A program made the translations under genes and the position numbers. Shown piece by piece: positions 9,837 through 18,330 of a DNA stretch of 35,115 nt; the first letter of the stretch is position 1; each line of letters begins with the position of its first letter. The DNA comes from Candidatus Helicobacter avistercoris (lineage in GTDB: Bacteria > Campylobacterota > Campylobacteria > Campylobacterales > Helicobacteraceae). The DNA lies in assembly GCA_019115525.1 (NCBI GenBank), contig DXDJ01000023.1, forward strand, positions 1 through 35,115, read 5' to 3'. Below the pieces are notes generated by a model. The model was not told the origin of the DNA, searched no databases, and worked only from the letters and a program-made list of their open reading frames with translations.

Positions 9837-10620
9837 TGCTTACTCCCTTCAAAATTGCTTTTGCTAAATCTTGGTATGCCAAACTCCCATTTGATCGGCT
9901 ATCGTAGAGCAAAATAGGTTTCCCAAAGCTTGGGGATTCTGCAAGTTTTATACTTCGTGGCACCAAAACATGAGCCTTGCCTTTTTTGAAAAGAGATTGA
10001 TCAAAATGCTGTGTTAGATCTGCCAAAACTTGCTTGGAGAGATTGTTTTGAGAAGAATACATTGTAGGCAAAAAACCTCTAATGACCAAATCTGGATTGC
10101 TAGAATCTTTGAGCAGTTTAATGGTGCTTAGAAGCTGAGCTAATCCCTCTAGTGCAAAAAATTCGCACTGAATAGGAATAATTACAGAATTTGCAGCACT
10201 CAAAGCATTGATTGTAAGGGGTCCAAGAGCTGGAGGAGAATCAATAATAATAAAATCATACTGATTTCTTACCTCTTCAATCTTTTTTTTCAATATCAAT
10301 TCTCGCCCACTCTCCCTCTTACTATAAAATTCTTTTTCTATTCCCACAAGTCCGATATTAGATGGAGCGATAAAAAGTGTAGGCATATCTGTTTTTTGAA
10401 TCACTTCAGAGAGATTTTTACTTCCTACAAGAACATGATAGATATCAAATTCAATCTCATTGCGACGCAAACCAAGACTTGTAGTTGCATTAGCCTGCGG
10501 ATCAAAATCAATGAGCAAAACTCGCTTCTTTGCATTAGCCAAAGAAGCTGAGAGATTGACAGCAGTTGTTGTTTTTCCCACACCCCCTTTTTGATTGGCA
10601 ATGGCAATAACCTCACACAT
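9823..10620 (-). CDS. parA: Chromosome partitioning ATPase ParA (Soj)
   Basis: A 265-residue ParA/MinD-type ATPase. The deviant Walker A K-G-G-V-G-K-T-T-T is at 11-19 with the signature lysine at 11. Walker A' L-I-D-F-D-P-Q-A-N-A lies at 36-45, and Walker B is I-I-I-D-S-P-P-A-L-G. Together with ParB it moves replication origins. It lacks an N-terminal DNA-binding extension, so it is the chromosomal rather than the type Ia plasmid form. It is 4 nt downstream of birA and overlaps parB, the same order as in C. jejuni and H. pylori. Confidence 0.97.
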   Translation of the reverse strand: MCEVIAIANQKGGVGKTTTAVNLSASLANAKKRVLLIDFDPQANATTSLGLRRNEIEFDIYHVLVGSKNLSEVIQKTDMPTLFIAPSNIGLVGIEKEFYSKRESGRELILKKKIEEVRNQYDFIIIDSPPALGPLTINALSAANSVIIPIQCEFFALEGLAQLLSTIKLLKDSSNPDLVIRGFLPTMYSSQNNLSKQVLADLTQHFDQSLFKKGKAHVLVPRSIKLAESPSFGKPILLYDSRSNGSLAYQDLAKAILKGVSNGKA

Positions 10621-10624
10621 AACT

Positions 10625-11293
10625 CTACCTCAAAGAATAAATTTTTTCATCATCGATCATAATCGCACCATCCTCACACAAAACGGCATCTTTAAAAGAA
10701 AAACTTTGATTTTGGTGATGAAAGTGATATGAGAAATTTTTATGAAATTCTAACTTGTATTTATCGAAAATTACCTGCCAAGTTGGGAACTTGAAGAAAA
10801 AAAGGAGAAAATCGTGAATAAATTCTTCTTTTCTCTCATCCAAAACTTCCAAAGTCAAACTCCCATACTTTTTGCTTTTTAGGTTAATCCCGATTCCACA
10901 AACACATATATTTCCAACACACTGAGTCAAAACCCCCCCTATTTTCTTATCTTGAATATATAAATCATTGGGCCATTTTATCCACAGCTCCTCTGCTCCC
11001 TGTGTGTGTAAAAATTCTTGGAGAATTACTCCCACATAAAGAGAGAGGGACTGCAAAGGCAGATCTCTAGGAAGCTTCTTAAGATCAAAAACAAAAGAAA
11101 ATAGCAATGCCCTCTCTTCGCTCTCCCACACATTCCCTCTGCTTCCTCTCCCTTGTGTTTGTCGATTTGCAATCACGCAAAAAGGAAGTTTGGGTATCTT
11201 AGAGTTTTTTAGAAGCGTAAGAGCATAATCTTGCGTTGATGGAAGTTCATCAAAAATAAAAAAATCTAGCAAAAAATCTCCCCTATCTCCCAT
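10625..11293 (-). CDS. birA: Biotin--[acetyl-CoA-carboxylase] ligase
   Basis: A 222-residue biotin protein ligase that attaches biotin to carboxylase carrier protein. Catalytic elements are G-R-G-S-R-G at 48-53 and K-W-P-N-D at 106-110, followed by K-K-I-G-G-V-L. There is no N-terminal DNA-binding domain, so it is a monofunctional enzyme and not a biotin-operon repressor. ATG 11293 has GAGGA upstream. A TTG seven codons in also has a GGGGAG site and is an alternative start. The coding strand has a G7 run at the I-G-G-V codons. It overlaps fmt by 28 nt. Confidence 0.93.
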   Translation of the reverse strand: MGDRGDFLLDFFIFDELPSTQDYALTLLKNSKIPKLPFCVIANRQTQGRGSRGNVWESEERALLFSFVFDLKKLPRDLPLQSLSLYVGVILQEFLHTQGAEELWIKWPNDLYIQDKKIGGVLTQCVGNICVCGIGINLKSKKYGSLTLEVLDERKEEFIHDFLLFFFKFPTWQVIFDKYKLEFHKNFSYHFHHQNQSFSFKDAVLCEDGAIMIDDEKIYSLR

Positions 11294-12165
11294 CTTTTTC
11301 CTCGTATATAATCTAGAGCAGACATTTTTTGCTTATTGGCTGGTTGAACTTCATAGATTTTCAAAATCCCATCTTTACATACTATTTTTACTCCATCTAA
11401 TTGAATCTCACAAATCTCTCCTAGCTTTCCATTTGTCAAGCATTCTTCAAAATCAACCTTCAAGATCTTTAGCCCGCTCTCAAGAAATACGCTTGGCCAG
11501 GAGCTGAAGGCTAAAAGCTTATTGACAATCATCTTCCCACTCTCAAAATCCACACACCCCTCTTCTTTTTTGATTTTTTTGCAATAAGTTGCATCACAAT
11601 GAATTTGTTCTAAGCCCTCAATTTCTTCAAGATACTCAAGGCTCTTGCACAAAAGTTTTCCCCCAAGGAGTGAAAGCTTGTGTGCAAGGGTTTCTAGAGC
11701 AAGATTGGAAGGTGAGAGAAGACAGCTTAATGCCATAATCTCTCCGCTATCCATCCCCACATCCATCTTCATCACGCTCACACCAAAATTTTTTTTATCC
11801 TCCAAAATCATTTCTTGCAAAGGCGAGGCTCCTCGCAAGAGTGGAAGAAGTGAAGCATGGACATTAAGACATAATCTTGCATTTAAAAAACTTGAAGGGA
11901 AAAACTGCCCAAAAGCCACAACAACAAAGATTTCTGCACCCAAAACACATAAATTTTTCAAAAGTTCTTGATCTAATCTTTCTGGCTGAAAAATAGGGAG
12001 ATTATGTTCAAGTGCCAAAAGCTTAACTTCTGAAGCTTTAAGCTCTTGCTTGCGACCAAAAGGACGATCGGGCTGGGTGATGATGGCGAGAACTTCGTGT
12101 TTTTGAAGAAGTTGTTCTAAAATTTTTCTAGCAAAAAGTGGCGTTCCAAAAAAGGCGATTTTCAC
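11266..12165 (-). CDS. fmt: Methionyl-tRNA formyltransferase
   Basis: A 299-residue enzyme that formylates initiator Met-tRNA using 10-formyl-tetrahydrofolate. The N-terminus I-A-F-F-G-T-P-L-F-A fits the family. The catalytic set is present: N101, H103 in N-V-H-A-S-L-L-P-L-L-R-G, and D139 in V-G-M-D-S-G-E-I. The usual H-P-S-L-L-P is H-A-S-L-L-P here. The C-terminal domain from about residue 200 is the tRNA-binding part. The start is GTG at 12165, overlapping the proB stop as GTGA, with GGAG upstream. Confidence 0.95.
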   Translation of the reverse strand: MKIAFFGTPLFARKILEQLLQKHEVLAIITQPDRPFGRKQELKASEVKLLALEHNLPIFQPERLDQELLKNLCVLGAEIFVVVAFGQFFPSSFLNARLCLNVHASLLPLLRGASPLQEMILEDKKNFGVSVMKMDVGMDSGEIMALSCLLSPSNLALETLAHKLSLLGGKLLCKSLEYLEEIEGLEQIHCDATYCKKIKKEEGCVDFESGKMIVNKLLAFSSWPSVFLESGLKILKVDFEECLTNGKLGEICEIQLDGVKIVCKDGILKIYEVQPANKQKMSALDYIRGKRWEIGEIFC

Positions 12166-12926
12166 TTATTTTCTCCAAAAATTGTCCCACTCTCTTGAAT
12201 GTCCTCAATCAAAAACTTCTCTAGCATCTCAAGCTTCTCTCCATTGCAGAGAAACATTCTTTTCCCCCTTTTGATCAAAAAATCTGCTGCAATAAGCTTG
12301 GTTACAATCCCGCCAGTAGCAAAATGGCCGTGAGGATCATAATTTGTCTCCAACTTCTCTGCTGGGATTGAGGCAATGGAGCCAATCAATTTGGCGTCAG
12401 GGTATTTGTGAGGGTTTTTATCAAAATAGCCATCAATATCGCTCAAAATCACCAACAAATCTGCCTCAAAATAATATGCCACATGTGCACTTAAACGATC
12501 ATTATCTCCAAACTTTAGCTCAGCAGTTGCCAAAGCATCATTTTCATTGATGATGGGTAAGACTTTGTTTGAGAGCAAAACTTCAATTGTGTCTTTGGCA
12601 TTTTGCGTGCAACTGCGAGAATCAAAATCGTGTCCGCAAAGCAAGATTTGAGCATTTAAGATTCCATAATTTTCAAAAACCTTGCGATAAGTCTCAAGTA
12701 AAAGTGGCTGTCCAATACTTGCTAGAGCCTGTTTACAAGCAATCTTACTTTTATCAAGTCTTAATTTTGTATAGCCACTTGCCACTGCACCTGAGGTTAC
12801 AAGAATGATCTCAAATTTCTCTAAAAGCTTAGCAATGCACTTAGCAATCCTCTCAATTGCCTCAACCTTAATGCTTTCTCCATCACTTAGATTTGAGGTG
12901 CCCACCTTGATCACAATTCGCTTCAT
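12162..12926 (-). CDS. proB: Glutamate 5-kinase, short form without PUA domain
   Basis: A 254-residue amino acid kinase that makes glutamyl-5-phosphate in proline synthesis. Motifs are I-V-I-K-V-G-T-S-N-L at the N-terminus, V-T-S-G-A-V-A-S-G at 43-51, I-I-N-E-N-D-A at 125-131 and G-T/G-G-I-V-T-K-L near 207-213. The C-terminal RNA-binding PUA domain found in many ProB proteins is missing. This is normal for Campylobacter and relatives and is not a truncation, since fmt follows with a 4-nt overlap. obgE ends 4 nt upstream. Confidence 0.95.
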   Translation of the reverse strand: MKRIVIKVGTSNLSDGESIKVEAIERIAKCIAKLLEKFEIILVTSGAVASGYTKLRLDKSKIACKQALASIGQPLLLETYRKVFENYGILNAQILLCGHDFDSRSCTQNAKDTIEVLLSNKVLPIINENDALATAELKFGDNDRLSAHVAYYFEADLLVILSDIDGYFDKNPHKYPDAKLIGSIASIPAEKLETNYDPHGHFATGGIVTKLIAADFLIKRGKRMFLCNGEKLEMLEKFLIEDIQESGTIFGENK

Positions 12927-12930
12927 TTCT

Positions 12931-13995
12931 CTACCCTCTTAAAGCTCTTGAAAGGAAAAGCTTAAGGGTAGAGAGATTTTCCCCCAAAGCTGAGGAAATG
13001 GGTAGAATAAAAAGCGTCTTTTCTTCATCTTTGCTCAATTTTAGCTCTCCTAAAATCTTCTCACTTGCATACACACTCCCTTCACTCTGCACTCTTGGCA
13101 ATTCCAAAAAGCTCAAAAACTCCTCAATCTTTACTTCCAATTCTTCTGCAATATCAATTTTGCTCAATACGATTCCAAATGGACGCTTGCTAAGCTCTTG
13201 AGAAAAATTCTCTAGCTCTGCTCTTAGATTCTCATACTGCTCACCCAAAGTGCGATAGTTTGCACAATCTAGTACAAACAATAGCACCTTGGTTCGCTCA
13301 ATATGTCGCAAAAATTCGAGCCCCAAGCCCCTCCCCTCACTTGCTCCATCAATAATCCCAGGGATATCTGCCATTACAAAACTATCAAAATCTCCCACAT
13401 CTACAACCCCCAAATTTGGCACCAAAGTGGTAAATTCATAATTTGCAATTTCAGGCTTTGCGTTGGAGAGGGTAGAAATCAAGGTGGATTTTCCTACATT
13501 TGGGAATCCTACCAATCCCACATCGGCAATAAGTTTGAGCTCGAGCTTTAGATGAGCTTTTTGTCCTGCAATTCCCTGTTGGGCATAAGTGGGGCGTTGA
13601 TTGACTGAGTTTTTAAATCTTGCATTTCCCAATCCTCCCTTCCCCCCTTCAAAAAGCAGATGTCTGCCCTCTTTGAGATCAAGCAAAAGCTCTCCGCTCT
13701 CTTCATCAAAAACCTGAGTGCCAGCAGGAACCTTAATGATAAGATCTTCTCCACTTTTTCCTGTTTTATTTTTTCCTTCCCCTGGTCGACCATTTTGAGC
13801 TTTGTAGTGTTTTGCTCCTCGGAACTTTGAGAGCGTATCGCTATTGTTATCCACTTCAAAAAACACTGATCCCCCTCTTCCTCCATCTCCTCCATCAGGG
13901 CCACCCTGGATAACAAACTTCTCTCGCCTAAAACTTACAGCTCCTGCTCCTCCCTTGCCAGAGGATACGAAAATATCAACGCAATCTACAAACAT
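12931..13995 (-). CDS. obgE: GTPase ObgE/CgtA
   Basis: A 354-residue ribosome-associated GTPase involved in 50S assembly and stress response. The glycine-rich Obg fold occupies 1-157 ([20 protein letters not shown]). The G domain follows, with G1 G-F-P-N-V-G-K-S-T at 163-171, the switch T-T-L-V-P-N-L-G, G3 D-I-P-G at 210-213 and G4 S-K-I-D. It overlaps the end of the DUF535 gene by 10 nt, with an AGGA site about 8 nt before its ATG. Grouping with rplU and rpmA fits its ribosome role. Confidence 0.97.
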   Translation of the reverse strand: MFVDCVDIFVSSGKGGAGAVSFRREKFVIQGGPDGGDGGRGGSVFFEVDNNSDTLSKFRGAKHYKAQNGRPGEGKNKTGKSGEDLIIKVPAGTQVFDEESGELLLDLKEGRHLLFEGGKGGLGNARFKNSVNQRPTYAQQGIAGQKAHLKLELKLIADVGLVGFPNVGKSTLISTLSNAKPEIANYEFTTLVPNLGVVDVGDFDSFVMADIPGIIDGASEGRGLGLEFLRHIERTKVLLFVLDCANYRTLGEQYENLRAELENFSQELSKRPFGIVLSKIDIAEELEVKIEEFLSFLELPRVQSEGSVYASEKILGELKLSKDEEKTLFILPISSALGENLSTLKLFLSRALRG

Positions 13996-14900
13996 TGTTT
14001 TAATCCTATATTTTTGAAATTGGTAGGCAAGGTATCTTGCAAATCTTGCAAAAGTGCAAAACGCTTCTTATACATTGAGCGCTTTTGGCTTGGAATCTCA
14101 CTTAAATCTTTTTGTTTGACTTCAACAAGCTCAAAATACTCTCCATTAAGCTCTCCGCCCAGATCTCTCCACATCGCATCATAATCTACAAAATAATTCT
14201 TTTTCCCAAAAGGTTTATAACGCACCTGTTGAGTTTTTTGCACTGCTAAAATTGTCGAAATCCCCCAAAATCTAGCCAAGATTCTTAGAGTTTCAAGCAG
14301 AAGGTTTTGGGGGCGAAATCCGAAGTTTTTTTTGGTTGTTTCTCTAATCTTTTCTCTCACCTCATCGCCATTACCCAACCCTTGCATACAAGGCACAAAA
14401 ATCGCACGCCCTCCCTCAAAAGGAGCAAAAGCCAAAGAACAATGGAAGAACGCCTCCCCCTCGCTTCGCAATCTCAAAGCCAAAAACCCCTCCTCAAATG
14501 CACCATTAAAACTCAGAATACACTCCAGTCCCCAAGAAAGAGAAAAAACTACCTCCTGATCACCTTGTAAAAGCCTAAAAAATAAATCCTCATCAAATAG
14601 ATCTTCTATTGCAAGAAGATTGTATTTGACATACTCCAATCTCTCTTGAGCAGAGAATTTGCGATTTAAAAAGTCTTTGCACACTACCCAATGTGCTTGT
14701 CCTAAATGCTTAGAAAACAAAGCAATCCTTCTTGGATTGGCATTGACAAATTCAACAAAAGGATTGATTTGTTTTCTTGCTAAAAGATTGCGAAGGGTAA
14801 AACGAAGATATTGTCTGAAAAAATATGATTTGCTATCAAACCCTACTCGATCGCTGAGTTTTCCAAAAAGTGTAGAAAACTCAGGCCATCGATAGGACAT
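13986..14900 (-). CDS. VirK/YbjX family (DUF535) protein
   Basis: A 304-residue protein that I assign to the VirK/YbjX (DUF535) family from its C-terminal half. The markers are [18 protein letters not shown] at 157-174, then [12 protein letters not shown] at 193-204, then [12 protein letters not shown] at 238-249. No signal peptide or membrane helix is visible, so it is probably cytoplasmic. Members are linked to virulence or envelope-stress phenotypes in enterobacteria, but the biochemical activity is not established. It sits inside the otherwise conserved rplU-rpmA-obgE run, 19 nt after rpmA and overlapping obgE by 10 nt, so it is almost certainly cotranscribed with them. A GAGG site precedes ATG 14900. 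Confidence 0.8.
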   Translation of the reverse strand: MSYRWPEFSTLFGKLSDRVGFDSKSYFFRQYLRFTLRNLLARKQINPFVEFVNANPRRIALFSKHLGQAHWVVCKDFLNRKFSAQERLEYVKYNLLAIEDLFDEDLFFRLLQGDQEVVFSLSWGLECILSFNGAFEEGFLALRLRSEGEAFFHCSLAFAPFEGGRAIFVPCMQGLGNGDEVREKIRETTKKNFGFRPQNLLLETLRILARFWGISTILAVQKTQQVRYKPFGKKNYFVDYDAMWRDLGGELNGEYFELVEVKQKDLSEIPSQKRSMYKKRFALLQDLQDTLPTNFKNIGLKQCL

Positions 14901-14919
14901 TTACCAACCTCAAAGAGGA

Positions 14920-15174
14920 TTAAGCAGGATAAACAGAAACTTTCTTTCTGTCTTTACTCTTTTGCTCAAATTTCACAACGCCATCAATCAATGCATAGAT
15001 TGTATGATCTTTTCCCATACCTACATTGTTTCCAGCATGAACTTTAGTTCCTCTTTGACGAACAATGATATTTCCTGCTCGAACAAACTGAGAACCAAAC
15101 TTTTTGACACCTAAGCGACGACCAGCTGAATCGCGGTTATTCTGTGTACTACCCTGACCTTTCTTGTGAGCCAT
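14920..15174 (-). CDS. rpmA: 50S ribosomal protein L27
   Basis: An 84-residue L27. The start [21 protein letters not shown] and the core [17 protein letters not shown] are diagnostic. The mature N-terminus begins directly with A-H-K-K-G, so there is no cleavable extension like that in Firmicutes. It lies 11 nt after rplU. Confidence 0.98.
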   Translation of the reverse strand: MAHKKGQGSTQNNRDSAGRRLGVKKFGSQFVRAGNIIVRQRGTKVHAGNNVGMGKDHTIYALIDGVVKFEQKSKDRKKVSVYPA

Positions 15175-15185
15175 ACCTTACTCCT

Positions 15186-15497
15186 TTATCCTACGATTTT
15201 TACAATTCTAACGCGAGTGAAATCTCGTCTAAAGCCTCTCTTGACTTTACTATCTTTTCTTCTGCGTTTCTTAAAGGTAATAACTTTTTTTGCTCGTCCC
15301 TCATTGATCACTTCTGCTTCAATAAGAGCACCAGAAATAAAAGGTGTTCCCAACTTGCTTTTTTCACCATCAACAATTGCAAGTACTTCTTGCAACTGGA
15401 TTTTTGACTTTGGCTCAAGGCTCATTTTATCAAGAAGAACAATATCTCCCTCTTGCACCTTGTATTGCTTGCCTCCATTCTTAAACACTGCATACAT
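15186..15497 (-). CDS. rplU: 50S ribosomal protein L21
   Basis: A 103-residue L21. The start [13 protein letters not shown] and the C-terminal [19 protein letters not shown] region are typical. ATG 15497 follows AAGGAAG by five bases. This is the first gene of the long minus-strand run and has its own upstream promoter and leader, facing away from flgL. Confidence 0.98.
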   Translation of the reverse strand: MYAVFKNGGKQYKVQEGDIVLLDKMSLEPKSKIQLQEVLAIVDGEKSKLGTPFISGALIEAEVINEGRAKKVITFKKRRRKDSKVKRGFRRDFTRVRIVKIVG

Positions 15498-15590
15498 AGT
15501 TGCTTCCTTAGGTTTTAATCTAACTCTTTTTTAGCACAGAGTTTGTGCCTCTGTTCTTGACTTTTGCCAAAAACAAAGCTTGAATTATAT
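15498..15590 (-). promoter_or_regulatory. rplU promoter and structured leader
   Basis: On the minus strand TATAAT (complement of 15584-15589) is a good -10 element and predicts a leader of about 80 nt before rplU. The leader contains two overlapping inverted repeats that cannot form together. One is ACAGAG/CTCTGT with a 7-nt loop (15536-15554), the other GCACA/TGTGC with a 5-nt loop (15534-15548). No U-run follows, so this is not a classic terminator. Control of L21 synthesis by the leader is a guess. Confidence 0.5.
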
Positions 15591-15650
15591 TATTTTTTGA
15601 ATGCTTTGTGAAGATAAAAATGATAAATTTCTCAAACTCCTTTTGTATTT

Positions 15651-15668
15651 AAGGAATCTTTTTTGCTG
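15651..15668 (+). promoter_or_regulatory. Putative sigma-54 promoter of flgL
   Basis: GG at 15653-15654 and GC at 15665-15666 are separated by exactly 10 nt, in the context AAGGAATCTTTTTTGCTG. This matches the -24/-12 pattern of RpoN promoters and resembles the GGAA...TTTTGCT form typical of Campylobacterota. Transcription would start near 15677, about 70 nt before flgL. Rod-hook and junction genes are RpoN-controlled in Helicobacter, which agrees. Confidence 0.6.
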
Positions 15669-15744
15669 TCGATATGGATCAAATATATTTTTGTAAAGTT
15701 GTGCAACTTAAAGTTTGGGTGCTATTTCAAAGGATGGATAAAAT

Positions 15745-18261
15745 ATGCGTGTAACTTTTGGGACAAAATACAATCAAATTAGCAATTCGCAAGATTCGCT
15801 TCAATCAAGACTAAATGAATTAAATGCAACAATTGCGTCTGGAAAAAAGATCCAACACAGCTATCAAGATAGTCGGGTGTATAACAAAGATCTTCAACTT
15901 GGATATCAAGAAACAACGCTCAAGCAAAGTATTGATGTCGCACAAAATGCCTATAACAATACTATCAACTCTGATAAAGCTCTTCAAGAACTCTCAAAGA
16001 CTGTCCTAGACTTCAATACCAAACTCCTACAAGTTGCCAACCAACCTCAATCCCCTACTTCACGCGTTGCAATTGCCAATGAACTTGCTGTTTTAAAAGC
16101 CCACATGATAGCTGTTGCAAACACTTCCATTGGGGGTGAATACCTATTTGGTGGCACAAAAGTAAAAAACCCTCCCATTGGTCAAGACGGGCAATATAAA
16201 GGCAATAATCAAAAACTAGAAGCTCTGATTGGATCAAATGTAATGATTCCCTACAATATTCCAGGAAGTGATTTGTTTTTGGGGAATGACAAGGATTATA
16301 GTGCCATTGTTACAGGTAACATCAAAAAATACAATCAAAGCAAACTTCACCCCTACATTATGGATAAACTCAACAAAGATGAGCCACCAGTGGAAGTATT
16401 TATCAAGCCCACAGACACACTAAGAGATCTTATTGGGGATAATGATGATATTACAAACAATGATGAGGCAATGACTTTTTATCTGCGAGGTGTGCGTCCT
16501 GATGGGAGTCGATTTAAATCCAAATTTACTCTTGAGCAAGCCTATGTCTCTGCTGATAATGCTACAAAAGTGAGTGATTTGCTTGATAGAATTGGAAGAG
16601 AGTTTGGTAATAATCAAATCTCAAAAGTTGTAGATGTTTCTCTCAATCCATGGGGTGAAATCGAGATTAAGTCCCTTGTAGATGGAAGCTCCAATCTCAG
16701 TTTTAACCTCATTGCAAGCAATAAAGATGTAGAAGATGTTAGCACTCTTCCTAGTTTGGGTGCAAAAGTTGTAAGTTTTCAAAAAAGCCCTTATATTAGC
16801 AACAAGCAAGTTTCTTCTATTCAAAGCGTTACTGATACTTACAAGAGCTATCAAGTCGAAATCCCAACCACATTTATTTCCCAAAAAACAAAAGTACCTG
16901 CAAATAGCAACACGGCTTTAAGTGAGATTTTTGATTCTGATATTTTTAGCATTCATTTTGATGGGCAATTTAAAGATGAAGACAAAAAACCTCAAGTCCT
17001 AACTTTTAGCACAAAAGATACAAAGATTATCGATGTTGTCAAGGATATAAAAACCTTCTATAAGAACTATGGATACAATATTGATGCAGAAATTGCCAAT
17101 GGCAAACTTATCATTACTGACTTGGATGCAAAAAAGAACAATGTTCCCTCAAAGATCAATCTCACCCTTTCTACGGCGGATAAAGATAATGTCCTTACAA
17201 AGGGGATTAAAATAGATTATCGCAATACTTATGATGATGTATTTTTTGAAAAACATGGCTCAAAATTGACCTCCAATGTTTCTCAAGTTATCTTACAAAA
17301 GGATGGCTATGCAACAGATCAAACAAGGCTTGTAGATGTTGCTGGGGAGCTTGAGGGTAAAACTTATAAACTTCAGCTCAAAGATCACAATGGGGTAGAA
17401 GTCAATGCAAAAATGCTTTTTGAAAAATCAGGATGTTATCTTGTATTGCCATCAAAAGATTCTACTTCTCAAAATCCAAAAGAATACAAAATCCCTGTTG
17501 TCAATCTCAATGAAAAAGGCAAGGCGAGCATTGCACTTCCAGACAATATCACTTACCGCCAACTTATGGATACACTCACTCTTGCACTCAATTACTCCAA
17601 TCAAGATGAGGCAAAATATCAAAAACTTCTTGGAAATTCTGAGACTTATACCGTAGAACAAAAAGAACTTTATGAGGAAATGAGCACTCAAGCATCAAGT
17701 CGAATTGAGATTCTTCTCAATCAAAACGGGCAGGTTGAAATCCATGATCGCACGCGTTCGATGAGTAATATGGAATTTTCTATGTCAGATATGCAAAGCG
17801 ATGATTTCTCCGAGGATAGTATCAGAGATACAGAGAGTGGTTTGCTCTTGCACGCAAACAATGCTCTAACTGTCGATAAGCCTCAAATCAACTTTTTTGA
17901 TGCCCTTGATGTTGCTATCAAGGCTGTCAGAGACGGCATTTATCGACCAGATGAATATCCTAACTCATACAATAGTAATATGCGTAATATTGGAATCCAA
18001 AATAGCCTTGAAACTGTCAAGCATATTAGCGATCATTTAGAAAAAATGATTGCCCTCAACGGTTCTTATGGAAAAAGCTTTGAAAGCTCTATTACCAAAA
18101 ATGAAATTTTAATGACTCAGGTGCAAAGCTTAAGAGGAGAAAATATTGGTGCAGACATTGCTGAGGCTTATAATAAATTTTCAAACCTTAGCACAAATTA
18201 TGATGCTGTGTTAAATTCATCAGGAAAGATTCACAAAATGTCTATCCTTGATTATGTTTAA
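15745..18261 (+). CDS. flgL: Flagellar hook-filament junction protein FlgL
   Basis: An 838-residue flagellin-like protein that joins the hook-FlgK zone to the filament. The N-terminal D0/D1 helices begin R-V-T-F-G-T-K-Y-N-Q-I and include A-T-I-A-S-G-K-K-I and G-G-E-Y-L-F-G-G-T-K at about 131-140, the junction-protein signature. The C-terminal helix (about 745-838) contains V-Q-S-L-R-G-E-N-I-G-A-D-I-A-E-A-Y. About 600 residues of surface domains lie between. FlgL is far shorter in enterobacteria (about 320 aa), but Helicobacter and Campylobacter forms are 750-830 aa, so this length is normal here. It is exported without a signal peptide. Ribosome site AAGGATGG. Confidence 0.95.
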   Translation: MRVTFGTKYNQISNSQDSLQSRLNELNATIASGKKIQHSYQDSRVYNKDLQLGYQETTLKQSIDVAQNAYNNTINSDKALQELSKTVLDFNTKLLQVANQPQSPTSRVAIANELAVLKAHMIAVANTSIGGEYLFGGTKVKNPPIGQDGQYKGNNQKLEALIGSNVMIPYNIPGSDLFLGNDKDYSAIVTGNIKKYNQSKLHPYIMDKLNKDEPPVEVFIKPTDTLRDLIGDNDDITNNDEAMTFYLRGVRPDGSRFKSKFTLEQAYVSADNATKVSDLLDRIGREFGNNQISKVVDVSLNPWGEIEIKSLVDGSSNLSFNLIASNKDVEDVSTLPSLGAKVVSFQKSPYISNKQVSSIQSVTDTYKSYQVEIPTTFISQKTKVPANSNTALSEIFDSDIFSIHFDGQFKDEDKKPQVLTFSTKDTKIIDVVKDIKTFYKNYGYNIDAEIANGKLIITDLDAKKNNVPSKINLTLSTADKDNVLTKGIKIDYRNTYDDVFFEKHGSKLTSNVSQVILQKDGYATDQTRLVDVAGELEGKTYKLQLKDHNGVEVNAKMLFEKSGCYLVLPSKDSTSQNPKEYKIPVVNLNEKGKASIALPDNITYRQLMDTLTLALNYSNQDEAKYQKLLGNSETYTVEQKELYEEMSTQASSRIEILLNQNGQVEIHDRTRSMSNMEFSMSDMQSDDFSEDSIRDTESGLLLHANNALTVDKPQINFFDALDVAIKAVRDGIYRPDEYPNSYNSNMRNIGIQNSLETVKHISDHLEKMIALNGSYGKSFESSITKNEILMTQVQSLRGENIGADIAEAYNKFSNLSTNYDAVLNSSGKIHKMSILDYV

Positions 18262-18273
18262 AAAAATATTAAA

Positions 18274-18316
18274 ATCACAAAAATAGTGTGATATAATCGC
18301 TTAAATATATCTTAAA
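18274..18316 (+). promoter_or_regulatory. hsrA promoter with dyad and tandem CTTAAA elements
   Basis: A perfect -10 TATAAT lies at 18292-18297. Directly upstream is an inverted repeat ATCACA-N7-TGTGAT (18274-18292). Directly downstream, over the likely transcription start, is a direct repeat CTTAAA-N5-CTTAAA (18300-18316). Read on the other strand this is TTTAAG-N5-TTTAAG, which resembles the HP1043/HsrA binding motif of H. pylori as I recall it. The layout suggests autoregulation of hsrA. Confidence 0.6.
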
Positions 18317-18330
18317 AACAAGGAAGAACA

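Noticed and set aside
8920-10620. A parS centromere site near parAB
   Set aside because: I looked for a GTTTCAC/GTGAAAC-type palindrome and saw none in the window.
10933-10939. G7 run (coding strand) in birA as a phase-variation site
   Set aside because: Seven is below the length usually unstable, it encodes conserved I-G-G-V, and birA should be essential, so switching is unlikely.
12162-12926. proB as a truncated pseudogene
   Set aside because: The short form without a PUA domain is normal for this group, motifs are intact and the gene overlaps fmt cleanly.
14326-14333. A8 runs in the DUF535 gene, fmt, parA, parB and the ligase gene
   Set aside because: Runs of this length occur even in essential genes here, so they are background for an AT-rich genome.
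18274-18292. The ATCACA/TGTGAT repeat as the flgL terminator
   Set aside because: No T-run follows. It sits on the hsrA -10 region, so an operator or chance is more likely.
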